The notes: generated by a model not told the origin, from the letters alone. 64,000 nt of DNA from Geminicoccus roseus DSM 18922 (GCF_000427665.1 NZ_KE386572.1:496001-560000), one strand, 5' to 3'. Positions 8,908 to 17,700 are shown, numbered from the stretch's first letter. Made by a program: numbers and translations.

Positions 8908-9482
8908 CCGACGCCGCCCCTCCGATCAGCCGCTACCCGGTGCCCGCGCTCGAGGCGATGCCGGAGGACATCCGCGCGCGCATCCTCAAGGTGCAGGAAA
9001 AGTCGGGCTTCATCCCCAACGTCTTCCTGATGCTTGCCTACCGGCCGGACGAGTTCCGCGCCTTCATGGCCTACCACGACGCCCTGATGGACAAGGAAGG
9101 CGGGCTCAGCAAGGCCGAGCGCGAGATGATCGTGGTGGCGGTCTCCGCGGCCAACCAGTGCCAGTACTGCGTGGTCGCCCATGGCGCGATCCTGCGCATC
9201 CGCGCCCGCAACCCCCTGATCGCCGACCAGGTCACCGCCAACTACCGCAAGGCGGACATCACGCCGCGGCAGCGGGCCATGCTCGACTTCGCCCTGAAGG
9301 TCACGCGCCAGGCCGAGGCGGTGGACGAGGCCGACAGCGCGGCGCTGCGCGGGCACGGCTTCGGCGAGGACGAGATCTGGGACATCGCGGCGATCGCGGC
9401 CTTCTTCGGCATGTCCAACCGCCTGGCGAACTTCACCAGCCTGCGCCCGAACGACGAGTTCTATGGGATGGGGCGGAGCTGA
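8904..9482 (+). CDS. AhpD/carboxymuconolactone decarboxylase-type peroxidase-related protein
   Basis: A 192-residue all-helical protein of the peroxidase-related AhpD-like family. The redox motif CQYC (Cys86, Cys89) with His93 is intact in the usual E-x11-CxxC-x3-H arrangement (AEREMIVVAVSAANQCQYC). Family members reduce peroxides or disulfides, but many have no proven substrate. The gene begins within the last codons of the upstream hydrolase (ATGA overlap), with GCAGGAGG nine bases ahead of the ATG. Its role in a diamino-acid operon is unclear; detoxifying a by-product is possible. Confidence 0.85.
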   Translation: MTDAAPPISRYPVPALEAMPEDIRARILKVQEKSGFIPNVFLMLAYRPDEFRAFMAYHDALMDKEGGLSKAEREMIVVAVSAANQCQYCVVAHGAILRIRARNPLIADQVTANYRKADITPRQRAMLDFALKVTRQAEAVDEADSAALRGHGFGEDEIWDIAAIAAFFGMSNRLANFTSLRPNDEFYGMGRS

Positions 9483-9534
9483 ACGGAGATTCTGGGCTGC
9501 ATGACGGGCCGGGCATGTCCCGGCAGGGACATCC

Positions 9535-10917
9535 TCAGAACGGCCAGCGCGGCCCGGACCCCCGCACCTTCTCCAGGTAGGCCGCCGCCTGCAGCACCCC
9601 CAGGTCGTCGAACCGCCGGCCGACCAGCTGCACGCCGATCGGGTGGTTGCGGCCGTCATGGCCGAACGGGAGCGACAGGGCCGGCTGCCCGGTCTGGTTG
9701 AACCAGGCGGTGAAGGTCGCATGCGCCAGCGGCGTTTCCTCGTCCAGCCCGACCTGCTCGGCCGGGAAGCCCACGCAGGGCATGGTCGGGGTCAGCAGGA
9801 GGTCGTAGCCGCCGATGGCGGCGTGGAGCTCGAGCTTGGCGTTCTCGATCAGGCCCAGCAGCTCGTGGTAGCGCGCCCCGTCGATCGCTTCCGCCTTCAG
9901 GCTCCATGCCGCCACCTGCGGCAGCACCTTGGCCTGCTGGTCGGCGGTGAAGCTGCGATACTCGGCCAGGCCCCGGACCTGCAGGGTCTGGTCGATCGCG
10001 GCATAGGCGTCGTAGGCGAACGGCGGGTTGAGCGGCTCGACGATCGCCCCGGCATCGGCCAGGGCGTTGGCGGCGGCCAGCACGGCCTCGCGGACCACCG
10101 GCTCCACCGGCGCGCCATAGCCCATCGACAGGAGCAGCCCGACCCGCTTGCCGGCAAGATCCGCTTCCAGCTTCTCGTGGTAGGCGATGCCGTCCGGCGC
10201 CAGCGCGCCGCTGTCGCGCGGGTCGGGCCGGGCCAGGATGCCGAGATAGAAGGCGACGTCCGCCACCGAGCGCGCCATCGGCCCGGCCGAGCGGGTGGTG
10301 CTGGGCGCCAGATGCGGGATGCGCCCCTGGGTGGGCTTGAGCGCCACCACCCCGCAATGGGCGGCCGGCAGCCGCACCGAGCCGGCGATGTCGGAGCCCA
10401 CCGACAGATGGCAGAAGCCCGCCGCCAGCGCCGCCCCTGCCCCCGCACTGGAGCCGCCGGTGTTGGTGGCGAGGTCCCAGGGATTGCGCACCACGCCGAA
10501 CGCCGAGCTCACCCCGGCGGCGAGCAGGCCGAAATCGGGCATGGTGGTCTTGGCAAGGAGGATCGCCCCGGCTTCCAAACTGCGCGCCGCCGGCGGCGCG
10601 TCGAAGCTGGAGGCCGGGCGGCCCTCGTTGGCGGCGGTGCCGTGCAGGTAGGGCCAGCCGGTGACGTGGATGCTGTCCTTGAGGGTGATCGGGATCCCGT
10701 CCAGCGGCCCGGCGGGCGTGCCGGCGGCAAAACGCGCGGCCGATTCAGCCGCGGCCACGCGAGCCGCCTCGGCGCGGATCGACCAGAGCGCGTTGATCTC
10801 GCGGTTGCTTTCCTCGATCCTTGCCAGGGTCGCGTCGACCACGTCGACCGGCGAGACCGAGCCATCCCGGTAGGCGGCAGCGAGCGAAAGCGCCGATGAT
10901 TCCAACAATTCCCGCAT
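9535..10917 (-). CDS. Amidase-signature family amidase
   Basis: A 460-residue amidase with the Ser-cisSer-Lys triad: Lys80 (ITLKDS), Ser156 (GGSSAG) and nucleophile Ser180 (SDIAGSVR), at the family spacing. It hydrolyses an amide to acid and ammonia; specificity is unreadable. No signal peptide, so cytosolic. The start at 10917 has AAAGGGG nine bases upstream; the reading frame is open for another 128 codons upstream but that stretch lacks coding character. It is convergent with the AhpD-like gene and divergent from the kinase pair at 11105. Confidence 0.9.
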   Translation of the reverse strand: MRELLESSALSLAAAYRDGSVSPVDVVDATLARIEESNREINALWSIRAEAARVAAAESAARFAAGTPAGPLDGIPITLKDSIHVTGWPYLHGTAANEGRPASSFDAPPAARSLEAGAILLAKTTMPDFGLLAAGVSSAFGVVRNPWDLATNTGGSSAGAGAALAAGFCHLSVGSDIAGSVRLPAAHCGVVALKPTQGRIPHLAPSTTRSAGPMARSVADVAFYLGILARPDPRDSGALAPDGIAYHEKLEADLAGKRVGLLLSMGYGAPVEPVVREAVLAAANALADAGAIVEPLNPPFAYDAYAAIDQTLQVRGLAEYRSFTADQQAKVLPQVAAWSLKAEAIDGARYHELLGLIENAKLELHAAIGGYDLLLTPTMPCVGFPAEQVGLDEETPLAHATFTAWFNQTGQPALSLPFGHDGRNHPIGVQLVGRRFDDLGVLQAAAYLEKVRGSGPRWPF

Positions 10918-11104
10918 CGACACCCCTTTCACACAATCGCTCCCGGTCTCGCGCCGCTGTGCTGTCCCGTCAAGCCGCTGGCGGGTCGCGGCGGAGGCGG
11001 CATGGAACTTGCGGGCTTTTCCGAAGCGCCCGGCCTGCCTAGGCTGGGAACCGCAAAGCAAACAAACCCACAAAACGCGCCCCCATGTGGAGGAATCGCT
11101 GCCG

Positions 11105-12067
11105 ATGAGCGAACCCGACCAGGAACGGAGCCGAGCGCTCGCCGCGGTGACCGCGGCCTGGGCCGAGCAGGCATCCGACGCGGCTCCCGTCCAGATCGTC
11201 CTGGAGCCGGCCTTCGCGGTCCTGGCCTCGCCGGGCTGGCACGGGGTCGACGGCGTCCATTTCAAGGCGACCCTGCCGGACGGCACCCGCCGCCACGTCA
11301 AGGCGATGCATGACGACGCCCGGCATTATGTCGACCTCGGCACTGCCTTCCTGGCGGCGCGCCAGGCGGCATCGATGGGCATCGGCCCGGCCGTGGAGCG
11401 CGGCAGCCTTGCCGACGGCGTGCTGGTGATGGCGGACCTTGCCGACTACCGCACCGGCACGCTCGACAAGCTGCGCGATCCCGATACCTGCCTGGCCCTG
11501 CTGCGCCAGCGCCAGGCCTTCCAGAAGGGGCCGAAGCTCGGCCGCGCGGTCAGCGTGTTCGACGAGATCCGCCGCTTCCATGCCGCCTGCCGGGAAGCCG
11601 GCGCCGCCCTGCCCCCGGACACGGACTGGCTGGTCGACAACGTGCTGGACGCGGAAAAGGCGATCCTGGCAGCCGGCGTCGACCTGGTGCCGGCCCATGG
11701 CGACGGCAACGCGTCGAACTTCATGGTCGGTCCGGACCGCCATGTCCTGCTGGTCGACTGGGACCGCGCCGCCGACATGGACCCGTTCGCGGATCTCGGC
11801 AGCTTCATGGTCGAGGCCGCCCAGCAGGAGCCGGAGGCCCGCGCTTTGTTCGAGCTGGCCCATGGCGCCATGGACGAGGCGCTGTTCGCCCGGACCATGC
11901 TCTACGGCGTGGCCGACCATCTGCGCTGGGGGCTGATCGGGACCCTGCTGGCCAAGGTCTCGCCCAGGACCTCCCTGGAATTTTTGAAATACGCCAGCTG
12001 GCGCTACTTCCACGGCCGGCAGGCGGTGCGCGACCCGCGCTTTGCCGAGCGGGTGCGGAGGATCTGA
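11105..12067 (+). CDS. Aminoglycoside-phosphotransferase-family kinase (first of a pair)
   Basis: A 320-residue APH-family small-molecule kinase. The catalytic loop reads HGDGNASNF (Asp200 as base, Asn205 for metal), followed by the DFG-equivalent VDWDRA (Asp218). The substrate could be an amino alcohol, sugar or antibiotic; nothing suggests resistance. The start at 11105 has GGAGGA 12 bases upstream. Its stop overlaps the ATG of the second kinase (TGATG), so the two are coupled and may form a heterodimer or act in sequence. Confidence 0.82.
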   Translation: MSEPDQERSRALAAVTAAWAEQASDAAPVQIVLEPAFAVLASPGWHGVDGVHFKATLPDGTRRHVKAMHDDARHYVDLGTAFLAARQAASMGIGPAVERGSLADGVLVMADLADYRTGTLDKLRDPDTCLALLRQRQAFQKGPKLGRAVSVFDEIRRFHAACREAGAALPPDTDWLVDNVLDAEKAILAAGVDLVPAHGDGNASNFMVGPDRHVLLVDWDRAADMDPFADLGSFMVEAAQQEPEARALFELAHGAMDEALFARTMLYGVADHLRWGLIGTLLAKVSPRTSLEFLKYASWRYFHGRQAVRDPRFAERVRRI

Positions 12068-13038
12068 TGAGCACGACCGAACGCAGGCTGGGCGAGGCCC
12101 GCACCCAAGACGAGGCCGCGATCGAGGCGGCGATCCGCCGGGTCCCGGACTGGCAGGGCCGGGAGGCGACCTACAAGATGCTGGTCGGCGGGATCAACAA
12201 CCGCAACTGGCTGGTCGCGGTGGACGGCCATCCGCGCCGCTACTTCGTCAAGGTGCCGGGCCCCGGCACCGAGAAGTTCATCGACCGGGCGGTGGCGCAC
12301 CAGGCGGCGGTCAACGCCCATGCCATGGGCCTGGCCCCCGAAGTGGTCTATTTCGACCCATCCGACGGGCTGGAGGTCCACGAGTTCCTGGAGGGCTATG
12401 CCGCCTGCACCAATGCCGATTTCGAGCGGGCGGAGATCCAGGAGGCGGTGATCGCCTGCTACCGGCAGCTCAATGCCGGGCCGAAGCTGGGGCTGACCAA
12501 GACCATCTTCGACATGATCGACGAGCACTGGCAGGACGCGAAGGCGCTGGGCGCCTTTCTGCCCCACGACTTCGACTGGATGATGAAGCAGTACGGGCAG
12601 GCCAGGGCGGCGTTCGAAGCCTCCGGCCTGGACCTGGTGCCGTGCTTCAACGACCCGATGCCCGGCAACTTCCTGGTCTCGCCCGGCAAGCCGATGAAGA
12701 TCGTCGACTACGAGTTCGCCTCCAACAACGAGCGGGCCTACGAGCTTGGCGTGCTCTTGGGCGAGATGTTCTTCACCGAGGAGCGCTCGCTGCAGCTGAT
12801 CGAGGCCTATTACGGCGAGGCCCGCCCGGAGACCGTGGCCAGGGTCTGGATCGGCCGGGCGCTGGCCGACATCAAATGGGCCGGCTGGGCGATCCAGAAC
12901 CGGATGCTGACCGACTGGGACTTCGACTACCAGAAATACGGCGACTGGAAATGGGCGCGCGCCCGCTCGGTCATCCTGGATCCGCGCTGGGAATGGTGGC
13001 TTCGCCTGGTGGCGTCGGGTCGGCCGCAGCCGCGTTGA
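12067..13038 (+). CDS. Choline/ethanolamine-kinase-like phosphotransferase (second of a pair)
   Basis: A 323-residue kinase of the APH/choline-kinase superfamily. The Brenner motif is FNDPMPGNFL: the usual first His is Asn195, the catalytic Asp196 and Asn201 remain, and it is followed by IVDYEFASNN (Asp214), a choline-kinase-like signature also seen as NDxxxxN plus DYE. The C-terminal region is rich in Trp, including WEWW. Together with the preceding kinase it forms a translationally coupled pair. Substrate unknown; an amino alcohol fits the family best. The 3' end overlaps a convergent open frame by 68 bp. Confidence 0.82.
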   Translation: MSTTERRLGEARTQDEAAIEAAIRRVPDWQGREATYKMLVGGINNRNWLVAVDGHPRRYFVKVPGPGTEKFIDRAVAHQAAVNAHAMGLAPEVVYFDPSDGLEVHEFLEGYAACTNADFERAEIQEAVIACYRQLNAGPKLGLTKTIFDMIDEHWQDAKALGAFLPHDFDWMMKQYGQARAAFEASGLDLVPCFNDPMPGNFLVSPGKPMKIVDYEFASNNERAYELGVLLGEMFFTEERSLQLIEAYYGEARPETVARVWIGRALADIKWAGWAIQNRMLTDWDFDYQKYGDWKWARARSVILDPRWEWWLRLVASGRPQPR

Positions 13039-13327
13039 AGTCCAGCGCCAGCGGGCCGGCCCGGCCGGTCCGCCGGCCGGACGGCGCGTTGTGCAGGATC
13101 GCCTGGCCCAGCTCTTCCCAGGGCTCGTCCTTGGCGTTGCGGATCTCGACCCGGACCAGGCCCGGCCGCAGCTCGGAGGCGCGCTCGGGCAAGAGCCCGC
13201 TGGAAGCGCTCAGCAGCATGTCCGGGATCGACCCGGCCTTCTTCACCAGCAGGCAGCGCGGCGCGTCCAGCACCAGGGCGATCCGTCCCTGGGACAGGCG
13301 GACATGGGCTATCGGAAAGGCGATCAT
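12971..13327 (-). CDS. Hypothetical protein, 118 residues
   Basis: No family recognised. The frame shows strong GC-ending codon use like real genes here, and the N-terminal part reads as alternating beta-strand-like segments (MIAFPIAHVRLSQGRIALVLDA). The C-terminal 30 residues are low in order (Pro, Ala, Gly). It overlaps the 3' end of the second kinase by 68 bp on the opposite strand. Start at 13327 has only a weak upstream ribosome site. It may be real, but the long overlap lowers confidence. Confidence 0.45.
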   Translation of the reverse strand: MIAFPIAHVRLSQGRIALVLDAPRCLLVKKAGSIPDMLLSASSGLLPERASELRPGLVRVEIRNAKDEPWEELGQAILHNAPSGRRTGRAGPLALDFNAAAADPTPPGEATIPSADPG

Positions 13328-13524
13328 GCGGCCATCGCTCGTGCGCGGTTCCCGTGCTGGCAGGCGCGCGGGCGGGGCAGCTCAAGACCCGCTCACGGTC
13401 CTGCACATGACCGGCGCGTCCACCCGGCTATCATCATCCGTCCATGTTCGGCCATAGGCCGCGCGTTTTGGCCCCGTGGGACAAATCCCCGCAGGGCCGG
13501 TGTCGTTTGCCTTCTGAACGGTGC

Positions 13525-13800
13525 TTAGAAAATATGCAGGTAGCGGATCGCCTCGGCCAGCACGCAGCCGAGCGCGGTGCCGGCCAGGGCGAAGCCCAGC
13601 CAGGACCAGGAGAAGGACAGGGAGCGGCGCTTGCCGCGCGGGCCGATGGTCAGCTCGATCCGGCCGTCCTCGCGCTCGTGGCTGGCCAGGATCTGCTCGT
13701 CGGGCAGCAGCACCAGCATGCCGGCCATTTCCGGCTCGATCAGCAATGTCTGCCGCGACGGATCTTCGAGAGATACCAAACCTGACCTTAGGGTCGCCAT
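13525..13800 (-). CDS. Hypothetical small protein with C-terminal membrane segment
   Basis: A 91-residue protein of unknown function. Residues about 1-65 form a soluble, strand-rich part (LLIEPEMAGMLVLLPDEQIL, then GRIELTIGPRG), followed by a single hydrophobic segment (about 66-85) and a short tail. It looks like a tail-anchored or single-pass inner-membrane protein. Start is uncertain: ATG at 13800 is given; ATG at 13851 would add 17 residues, and neither has a clear ribosome site. Codon use fits the genome. Confidence 0.55.
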   Translation of the reverse strand: MATLRSGLVSLEDPSRQTLLIEPEMAGMLVLLPDEQILASHEREDGRIELTIGPRGKRRSLSFSWSWLGFALAGTALGCVLAEAIRYLHIF

Positions 13801-14139
13801 GGCGCAGTCACGCAGGAGGGGAACGAGGGCGGGCCCGGCCATGACCGGCATCGGCCGGTCACGATCAGTTCAGACGACATTAACGTCCGGCCAGCAGCCT
13901 AGCAACTTAAACGATTTGTTAATATTCACCGCGACAAGCAGGCGTCCAGGACAATTGCCGCAAATTCTCGACATATATCCGGAAATCTACTTCAAGAACA
14001 AACTCCGTCCTTGGGAGTGTTCTTCAGAATCCCTTCGGCAACCGCCCGCATCGCCCGAGGCGCGGCAAGACGCGCCAGGACGACGACCCGGTTCCGATCC
14101 TGATCGGGCCAAGTCGCCGGCCGGCCTGTTCTCTTTGGC
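13801..14139. other. Intergenic region, no gene seen
   Basis: Between the small membrane protein and the aldo/keto reductase. It contains an AT-richer stretch around 13895-13990 with several T runs, which could hold the promoter of the small membrane protein gene. No open frame with plausible codon use, no tRNA fold and no strong hairpin were found. Confidence 0.5.
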
Positions 14140-14973
14140 TCAAAGCATTTCCAGCGGCCGCCGCCGGGTCGGCGGCGGGAAGGCCCGGTCGAGTGCTTGG
14201 CGGTCCTGGTCGGTCAGGACCAGGTCGGCCGCCCGCCGGTTCGCCTCCAGATGCTTGCGGTCCGCCGCCTTGGGGATCGCGATCACGCCATCGTGGCCCA
14301 GCACCCAGGCCAGCGCCACCGCGAACCGGTCGACCCCGTGGCGCCTGGCCACCTCGTCCAGCGCCGGATGGTCCGGCATCCGGCCCTGCTCGATCGGGCT
14401 GTAGGCCATCACCGGCATGGCGCGCGCCCGGCACCAGGGCAGCAGGTCGAAGCCCGGCCCCCGCCGGGTCAGGTTGAACAGCACCTGGTCGGTGGCGCAG
14501 TCCGCCCCGCCCGGCGCCGCCACCAGTTCCTCCATGTCGTCCTGGTCGAAATTGCTCACCCCCCAGTGGCGGATCTTGCCCTCCTCCTGGAGCTGGCGGA
14601 ACGCCGCCACCGTGTCCGCCAGCGGGTGGCTGCCCGGCCAGTGCAGCAGATAGAGGTCGATATGGCTGGTGCGCAGCCGCTGCAGGCTGCGCTCGCAGGC
14701 GGCGATCGCCCCCTTGCGCGAGGCGTTGTGCGGATAGACCTTGCTGACCAGGAACACCTGGTCGCGCTGGCCCTGGATCGCGTCGCCCACCACCTCCTCG
14801 GCGCCGCCCTCGGCATACATCTCGGCGGTGTCGATCAGGGTCATGCCGAGCTCGATGCCATGGCGCAGCGCGTCGGCCTCGGCTTTGCGCCGTCCGCCCC
14901 CCTCGCCCATGTACCAGGTGCCCTGCCCCAGCGCCGGGACATTCTCGCCATCGGGTAGGCTGATCTGGCGCAT
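14140..14973 (-). CDS. Aldo/keto reductase
   Basis: A 277-residue NADPH-type oxidoreductase of the aldo/keto reductase superfamily. The tetrad is at textbook positions: Asp48, Tyr53, Lys78 and His111. Cofactor-binding segment AIPKAADRKHLEANRRAAD near the C terminus supports NADP(H) use. It reduces aldehydes or 2-keto compounds; the natural substrate is unknown. The start at 14973 gives the usual N terminus with a first strand MRQISLPDG and an early PALGQGTW motif. It stands alone, divergent from the DUF1090 gene. Confidence 0.92.
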   Translation of the reverse strand: MRQISLPDGENVPALGQGTWYMGEGGGRRKAEADALRHGIELGMTLIDTAEMYAEGGAEEVVGDAIQGQRDQVFLVSKVYPHNASRKGAIAACERSLQRLRTSHIDLYLLHWPGSHPLADTVAAFRQLQEEGKIRHWGVSNFDQDDMEELVAAPGGADCATDQVLFNLTRRGPGFDLLPWCRARAMPVMAYSPIEQGRMPDHPALDEVARRHGVDRFAVALAWVLGHDGVIAIPKAADRKHLEANRRAADLVLTDQDRQALDRAFPPPTRRRPLEML

Positions 14974-15060
14974 CGCCGCACTCCTGTCCGCGTTCGGGCG
15001 CCAACCTATATGGCACCAGCCGGGCCCGGTCGATCCGTCCCGGCCGATCGGGAGGATTTC

Positions 15061-15447
15061 ATGAAGGCCACCGTCCTGCTGTCTCTCGCGGCCGTCCCGG
15101 CGCTGCTCCTGGCCTCCACCGGCGCCCATGCCCTGGACATCCACTGCGCGGAGAAGATCGACACGCTGGAAGCGTCGCTGGCGGATGCCCGGGCGGAAGC
15201 CGATCCGGAGCGGATCGGCGGGCTGGAGGAGGCCTTGCGCCGCAGCCGCGCCGAGTGCGAGGGCCAGGACCTGCGCGCCCAGCGGGAGGAGCGGCTGGCG
15301 CAGCTTCAGGCCGAGGTCGCCGAGGACCGGCAGGAGCTGCACGAGGCCGAGCGCGAGGGCGACGTCGACGACATCCTGGATGCCCGGCGCGACCTCGCCG
15401 AGGCCAAATGGGAGATGGAGGAGGCCAGGCGGGCGCTGGCCCCCTGA
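15061..15447 (+). CDS. DUF1090-like exported coiled-coil protein
   Basis: A 128-residue exported protein. A signal peptide (residues 1-24, ending AHA) is followed by two Cys residues 38 apart (HCAEK and AECEG) and then a long, highly charged helix (residues about 75-125) with heptad character. This arrangement matches the DUF1090 family, whose role is unknown and which in enterobacteria is linked to envelope stress. GGAGG lies eight bases before the ATG. It is convergent with the xylitol-dehydrogenase-like gene. Confidence 0.72.
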   Translation: MKATVLLSLAAVPALLLASTGAHALDIHCAEKIDTLEASLADARAEADPERIGGLEEALRRSRAECEGQDLRAQREERLAQLQAEVAEDRQELHEAEREGDVDDILDARRDLAEAKWEMEEARRALAP

Positions 15448-15459
15448 CCTCCCCTGCCC

Positions 15460-16506
15460 TCACATGTCGATCTGGATCTTCACCGAGCCTTTCGGCGAAG
15501 TCGCCGCATACTCGAACGCCTTCACGCTCTCCTCGAACGAGAACTTGTCGGTGATCAGCGGCGACACATCGATCGCCCCCGAGCCCAGCATCGCGATGCA
15601 GCGCGGATAGACATGGGCATAGCGGAACACATGCTCGACCCGCGCCTCCTTCAAGGCAGCGCCCGGCACGTCATAGGCCACGTCGTGCAGCGGCATGCCG
15701 ATGAACACCACGCAGCCGCCCGGACGCAGCGGCTTGAACACGCCCGCCGCCGCCTTCTCATTCCCCGAGCACTCGAACACGATGTCCGCGCCCCAGCCAT
15801 CGGTGTCGGCCATCACCACGTCCTGGATGCTCTTGGAGCGCACGTCCACGCCCACCACCGAGCCCGGCACCTTGGCCAGCTTCTCGGCCAGCGCCAGCTT
15901 GCCCTCGTCGATGTCGGCCACATAGACCTTGGCGCAGCCCGCCGCGAACGCCGCCAGCACCGTGACGAGCCCGATCGGCCCAGCCCCGATCACCACCGCG
16001 GTGTCGCCCGGCATGACCCGCGCCTTGACCGTGCCATGCACGCCCACCGCCAGCGGCTCCACCATGGCCGCCGCCTCGAACGAGACATTGTCCGGGATCT
16101 TGAAGGTGAAGTCCGCCGGGAACACCAGGCTCGGCCTGAGGCAGCCATGCACCGGCGGCGTCGCCCAGAACTGCACGGCCGGATCCAGGTTATACATCCC
16201 CAGCCGTGACGCCCGGCTGCTCGGATCCGGAATGCCCGGCTCCATGCACACCCGGTCGCCGACCTTGAGGTTGCTCACCTCCGCCCCGGTCTCGATCACC
16301 ACCCCCGACGCCTCGTGGCCCAGGATCATCGGCTCCCGCACGATGAACTGCCCGATCCCGCCATGGGTATAATAGTGCACGTCGCTGCCGCACACGCCGA
16401 CGGTCTTCATCTCGATCCGCACGTCGCGCGGACCGAGCTCCTCCGGCACGTCGATGTCGCGCAGGTTGAGCTTCAGCTTTTCTTCGAGAACGAGGGCTTT
16501 GACCAT
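15460..16506 (-). CDS. Xylitol/sorbitol-dehydrogenase-like zinc alcohol dehydrogenase
   Basis: A 348-residue medium-chain dehydrogenase of the polyol dehydrogenase group, which oxidises xylitol or sorbitol to the ketose with NAD. Catalytic zinc ligands Cys39, His64 and Glu65 are present, and the Rossmann motif reads [17 protein letters not shown] and [10 protein letters not shown] match sorbitol/xylitol dehydrogenases. The structural-zinc lobe has lost its four Cys (segment [17 protein letters not shown]), as in animal sorbitol dehydrogenases. The start at 16506 is preceded by AGGGACCAAGGC. It has no polyol transporter beside it; the polyol operon at 36 kb is a possible partner. Confidence 0.87.
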   Translation of the reverse strand: MVKALVLEEKLKLNLRDIDVPEELGPRDVRIEMKTVGVCGSDVHYYTHGGIGQFIVREPMILGHEASGVVIETGAEVSNLKVGDRVCMEPGIPDPSSRASRLGMYNLDPAVQFWATPPVHGCLRPSLVFPADFTFKIPDNVSFEAAAMVEPLAVGVHGTVKARVMPGDTAVVIGAGPIGLVTVLAAFAAGCAKVYVADIDEGKLALAEKLAKVPGSVVGVDVRSKSIQDVVMADTDGWGADIVFECSGNEKAAAGVFKPLRPGGCVVFIGMPLHDVAYDVPGAALKEARVEHVFRYAHVYPRCIAMLGSGAIDVSPLITDKFSFEESVKAFEYAATSPKGSVKIQIDM

Positions 16507-17053
16507 GGTGCCTTGGTCCCTGAGGCGAGTGGGAAACCGGAGGATCGACGCCCTCCGCTTGGCGCGCACAGGTAGCGCGTTTGTTCTCTGGTTGCCACAT
16601 AGCGCTGCTATGGTTGCCTCGGCGGCAGGTGGCGCAGCGGGAAATGCACATTGCACCCCAGGCGTCGTATTCTACATGTCGGAGGATGCTTAGACCAAAA
16701 CTGGATCTAAAATACAGCAGAACGACGCGCGCAGCTCGCCGGACGTCCAAGGCAAGAACTGATTCATGTTTGCGGCACACCTTGAAGACACTAGTAAGAA
16801 AAATTTGTATGATAGGATCCCCACGCCACAACCTCGCAGAGCATCTTGATATTGTGACGCGAATAACCCCGTGGGCTTCATCTAAGCGGGATGCCTGCAC
16901 AAAGGGCTAATGCAAGAAGGTATTAATGCAAGAAGCGAGGCCTGAATCTCCAAGCTTGAAGAACACATCTGCGAATCGCCTTACTCACGATCTGGATGCG
17001 CAGCTTTGGAGACAAACCTAGTTTCTGCTGCAATAAATCGGAAGACGTTACAC
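16507..17053. other. AT-richer intergenic region, no confident gene
   Basis: The base composition falls sharply here compared with both sides. A short direct repeat, TAATGCAAGAAG, occurs twice around 16908 and 16924. Small open frames exist on both strands but lack ribosome sites and coding character. No tRNA, integrase or transposase remnant could be seen. It marks the left part of a probable acquired patch that continues to about 18.6 kb. Confidence 0.5.
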
Positions 17054-17554
17054 CTAAGGCGCGGCCACAGCTTTTACCAAAGCTTCGGTATTCAGCTCGC
17101 CGGAAGCAAGGAGTGCGTTAGCAATCTTCTCAACGACGTCCAATGAGATTTTATCAGCCCAGCCAATCGCGTACTTCATAAATTCCGTATCCAGATCACT
17201 CGGCCACTGACCATCGGACTGAGCAAGATCTTCTCCAAAATAGCTAATACGATCTTGATTAGAATTATCAATAGCATAATCGATGAATTCTTTTTCTTTT
17301 GGTCGACACCCATCTTGTTTCACTAACCGACCTGTTTTATACAGCAGATACTCTGCTGCAAAGCCTCCCAGTGCAATGTGGCGTCGCTGACAGTCATTCC
17401 GGCAGACCTGCGTGCGACCATAACTGCGGGGTTCTGCGGAATAGAGTTTCATCTCAACAACTGTCGCGCCAACCTTTAATGCCACAGCGGCATGACCAGC
17501 CTCATGATAACATGCAAGCTCTGGAGAATCGAAAGAAATTATCGGTGGCATCAT
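17054..17554 (-). CDS. Stand-alone M41-like (FtsH-protease-type) peptidase
   Basis: A 166-residue protein with the zinc-protease motif HEAGH at residues 17-21, followed by HAAVALKVGATVVEM and later GGFAAEYLLYK, which parallels the GGRVAEELIF segment of the FtsH protease domain. There is no AAA ATPase domain and no membrane segment, so it is a bare M41-like domain; the third metal ligand is probably an Asp in the segment after residue 80. Codon use is far less GC-biased than in neighbours, suggesting recent transfer. AGGAGCG precedes the start; ATG at 17554 or 17551. Such orphan peptidases may process a specific partner or regulate a mobile element. Confidence 0.7.
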   Translation of the reverse strand: MMPPIISFDSPELACYHEAGHAAVALKVGATVVEMKLYSAEPRSYGRTQVCRNDCQRRHIALGGFAAEYLLYKTGRLVKQDGCRPKEKEFIDYAIDNSNQDRISYFGEDLAQSDGQWPSDLDTEFMKYAIGWADKISLDVVEKIANALLASGELNTEALVKAVAAP

Positions 17555-17700
17555 GGTCTCGCTACGCTCCTGAGGCTCTTAACATCCCGCCTATCCTTGA
17601 CATGGTCTACTCAAAAGATCTCCCAAGGTACGTCAGAGCCCAAACCGCTCTCTAGCAGGTAAACGCTGACCAGCGACCGGATGCCAACCACCATAAGAAC

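Noticed and set aside
9508-9524. Terminator hairpin between the AhpD-like and amidase genes
   Set aside because: Only a 6-bp stem with no T run; too weak to call.
11105-13038. Aminoglycoside resistance genes
   Set aside because: The kinases belong to the broad APH superfamily, but the choline-kinase-like motif and metabolic neighbours do not support resistance.
16581-16910. Small open frames in the AT-richer gap before the M41-like gene
   Set aside because: No ribosome sites, Arg/Cys-rich composition and no coding-type codon use on either strand.
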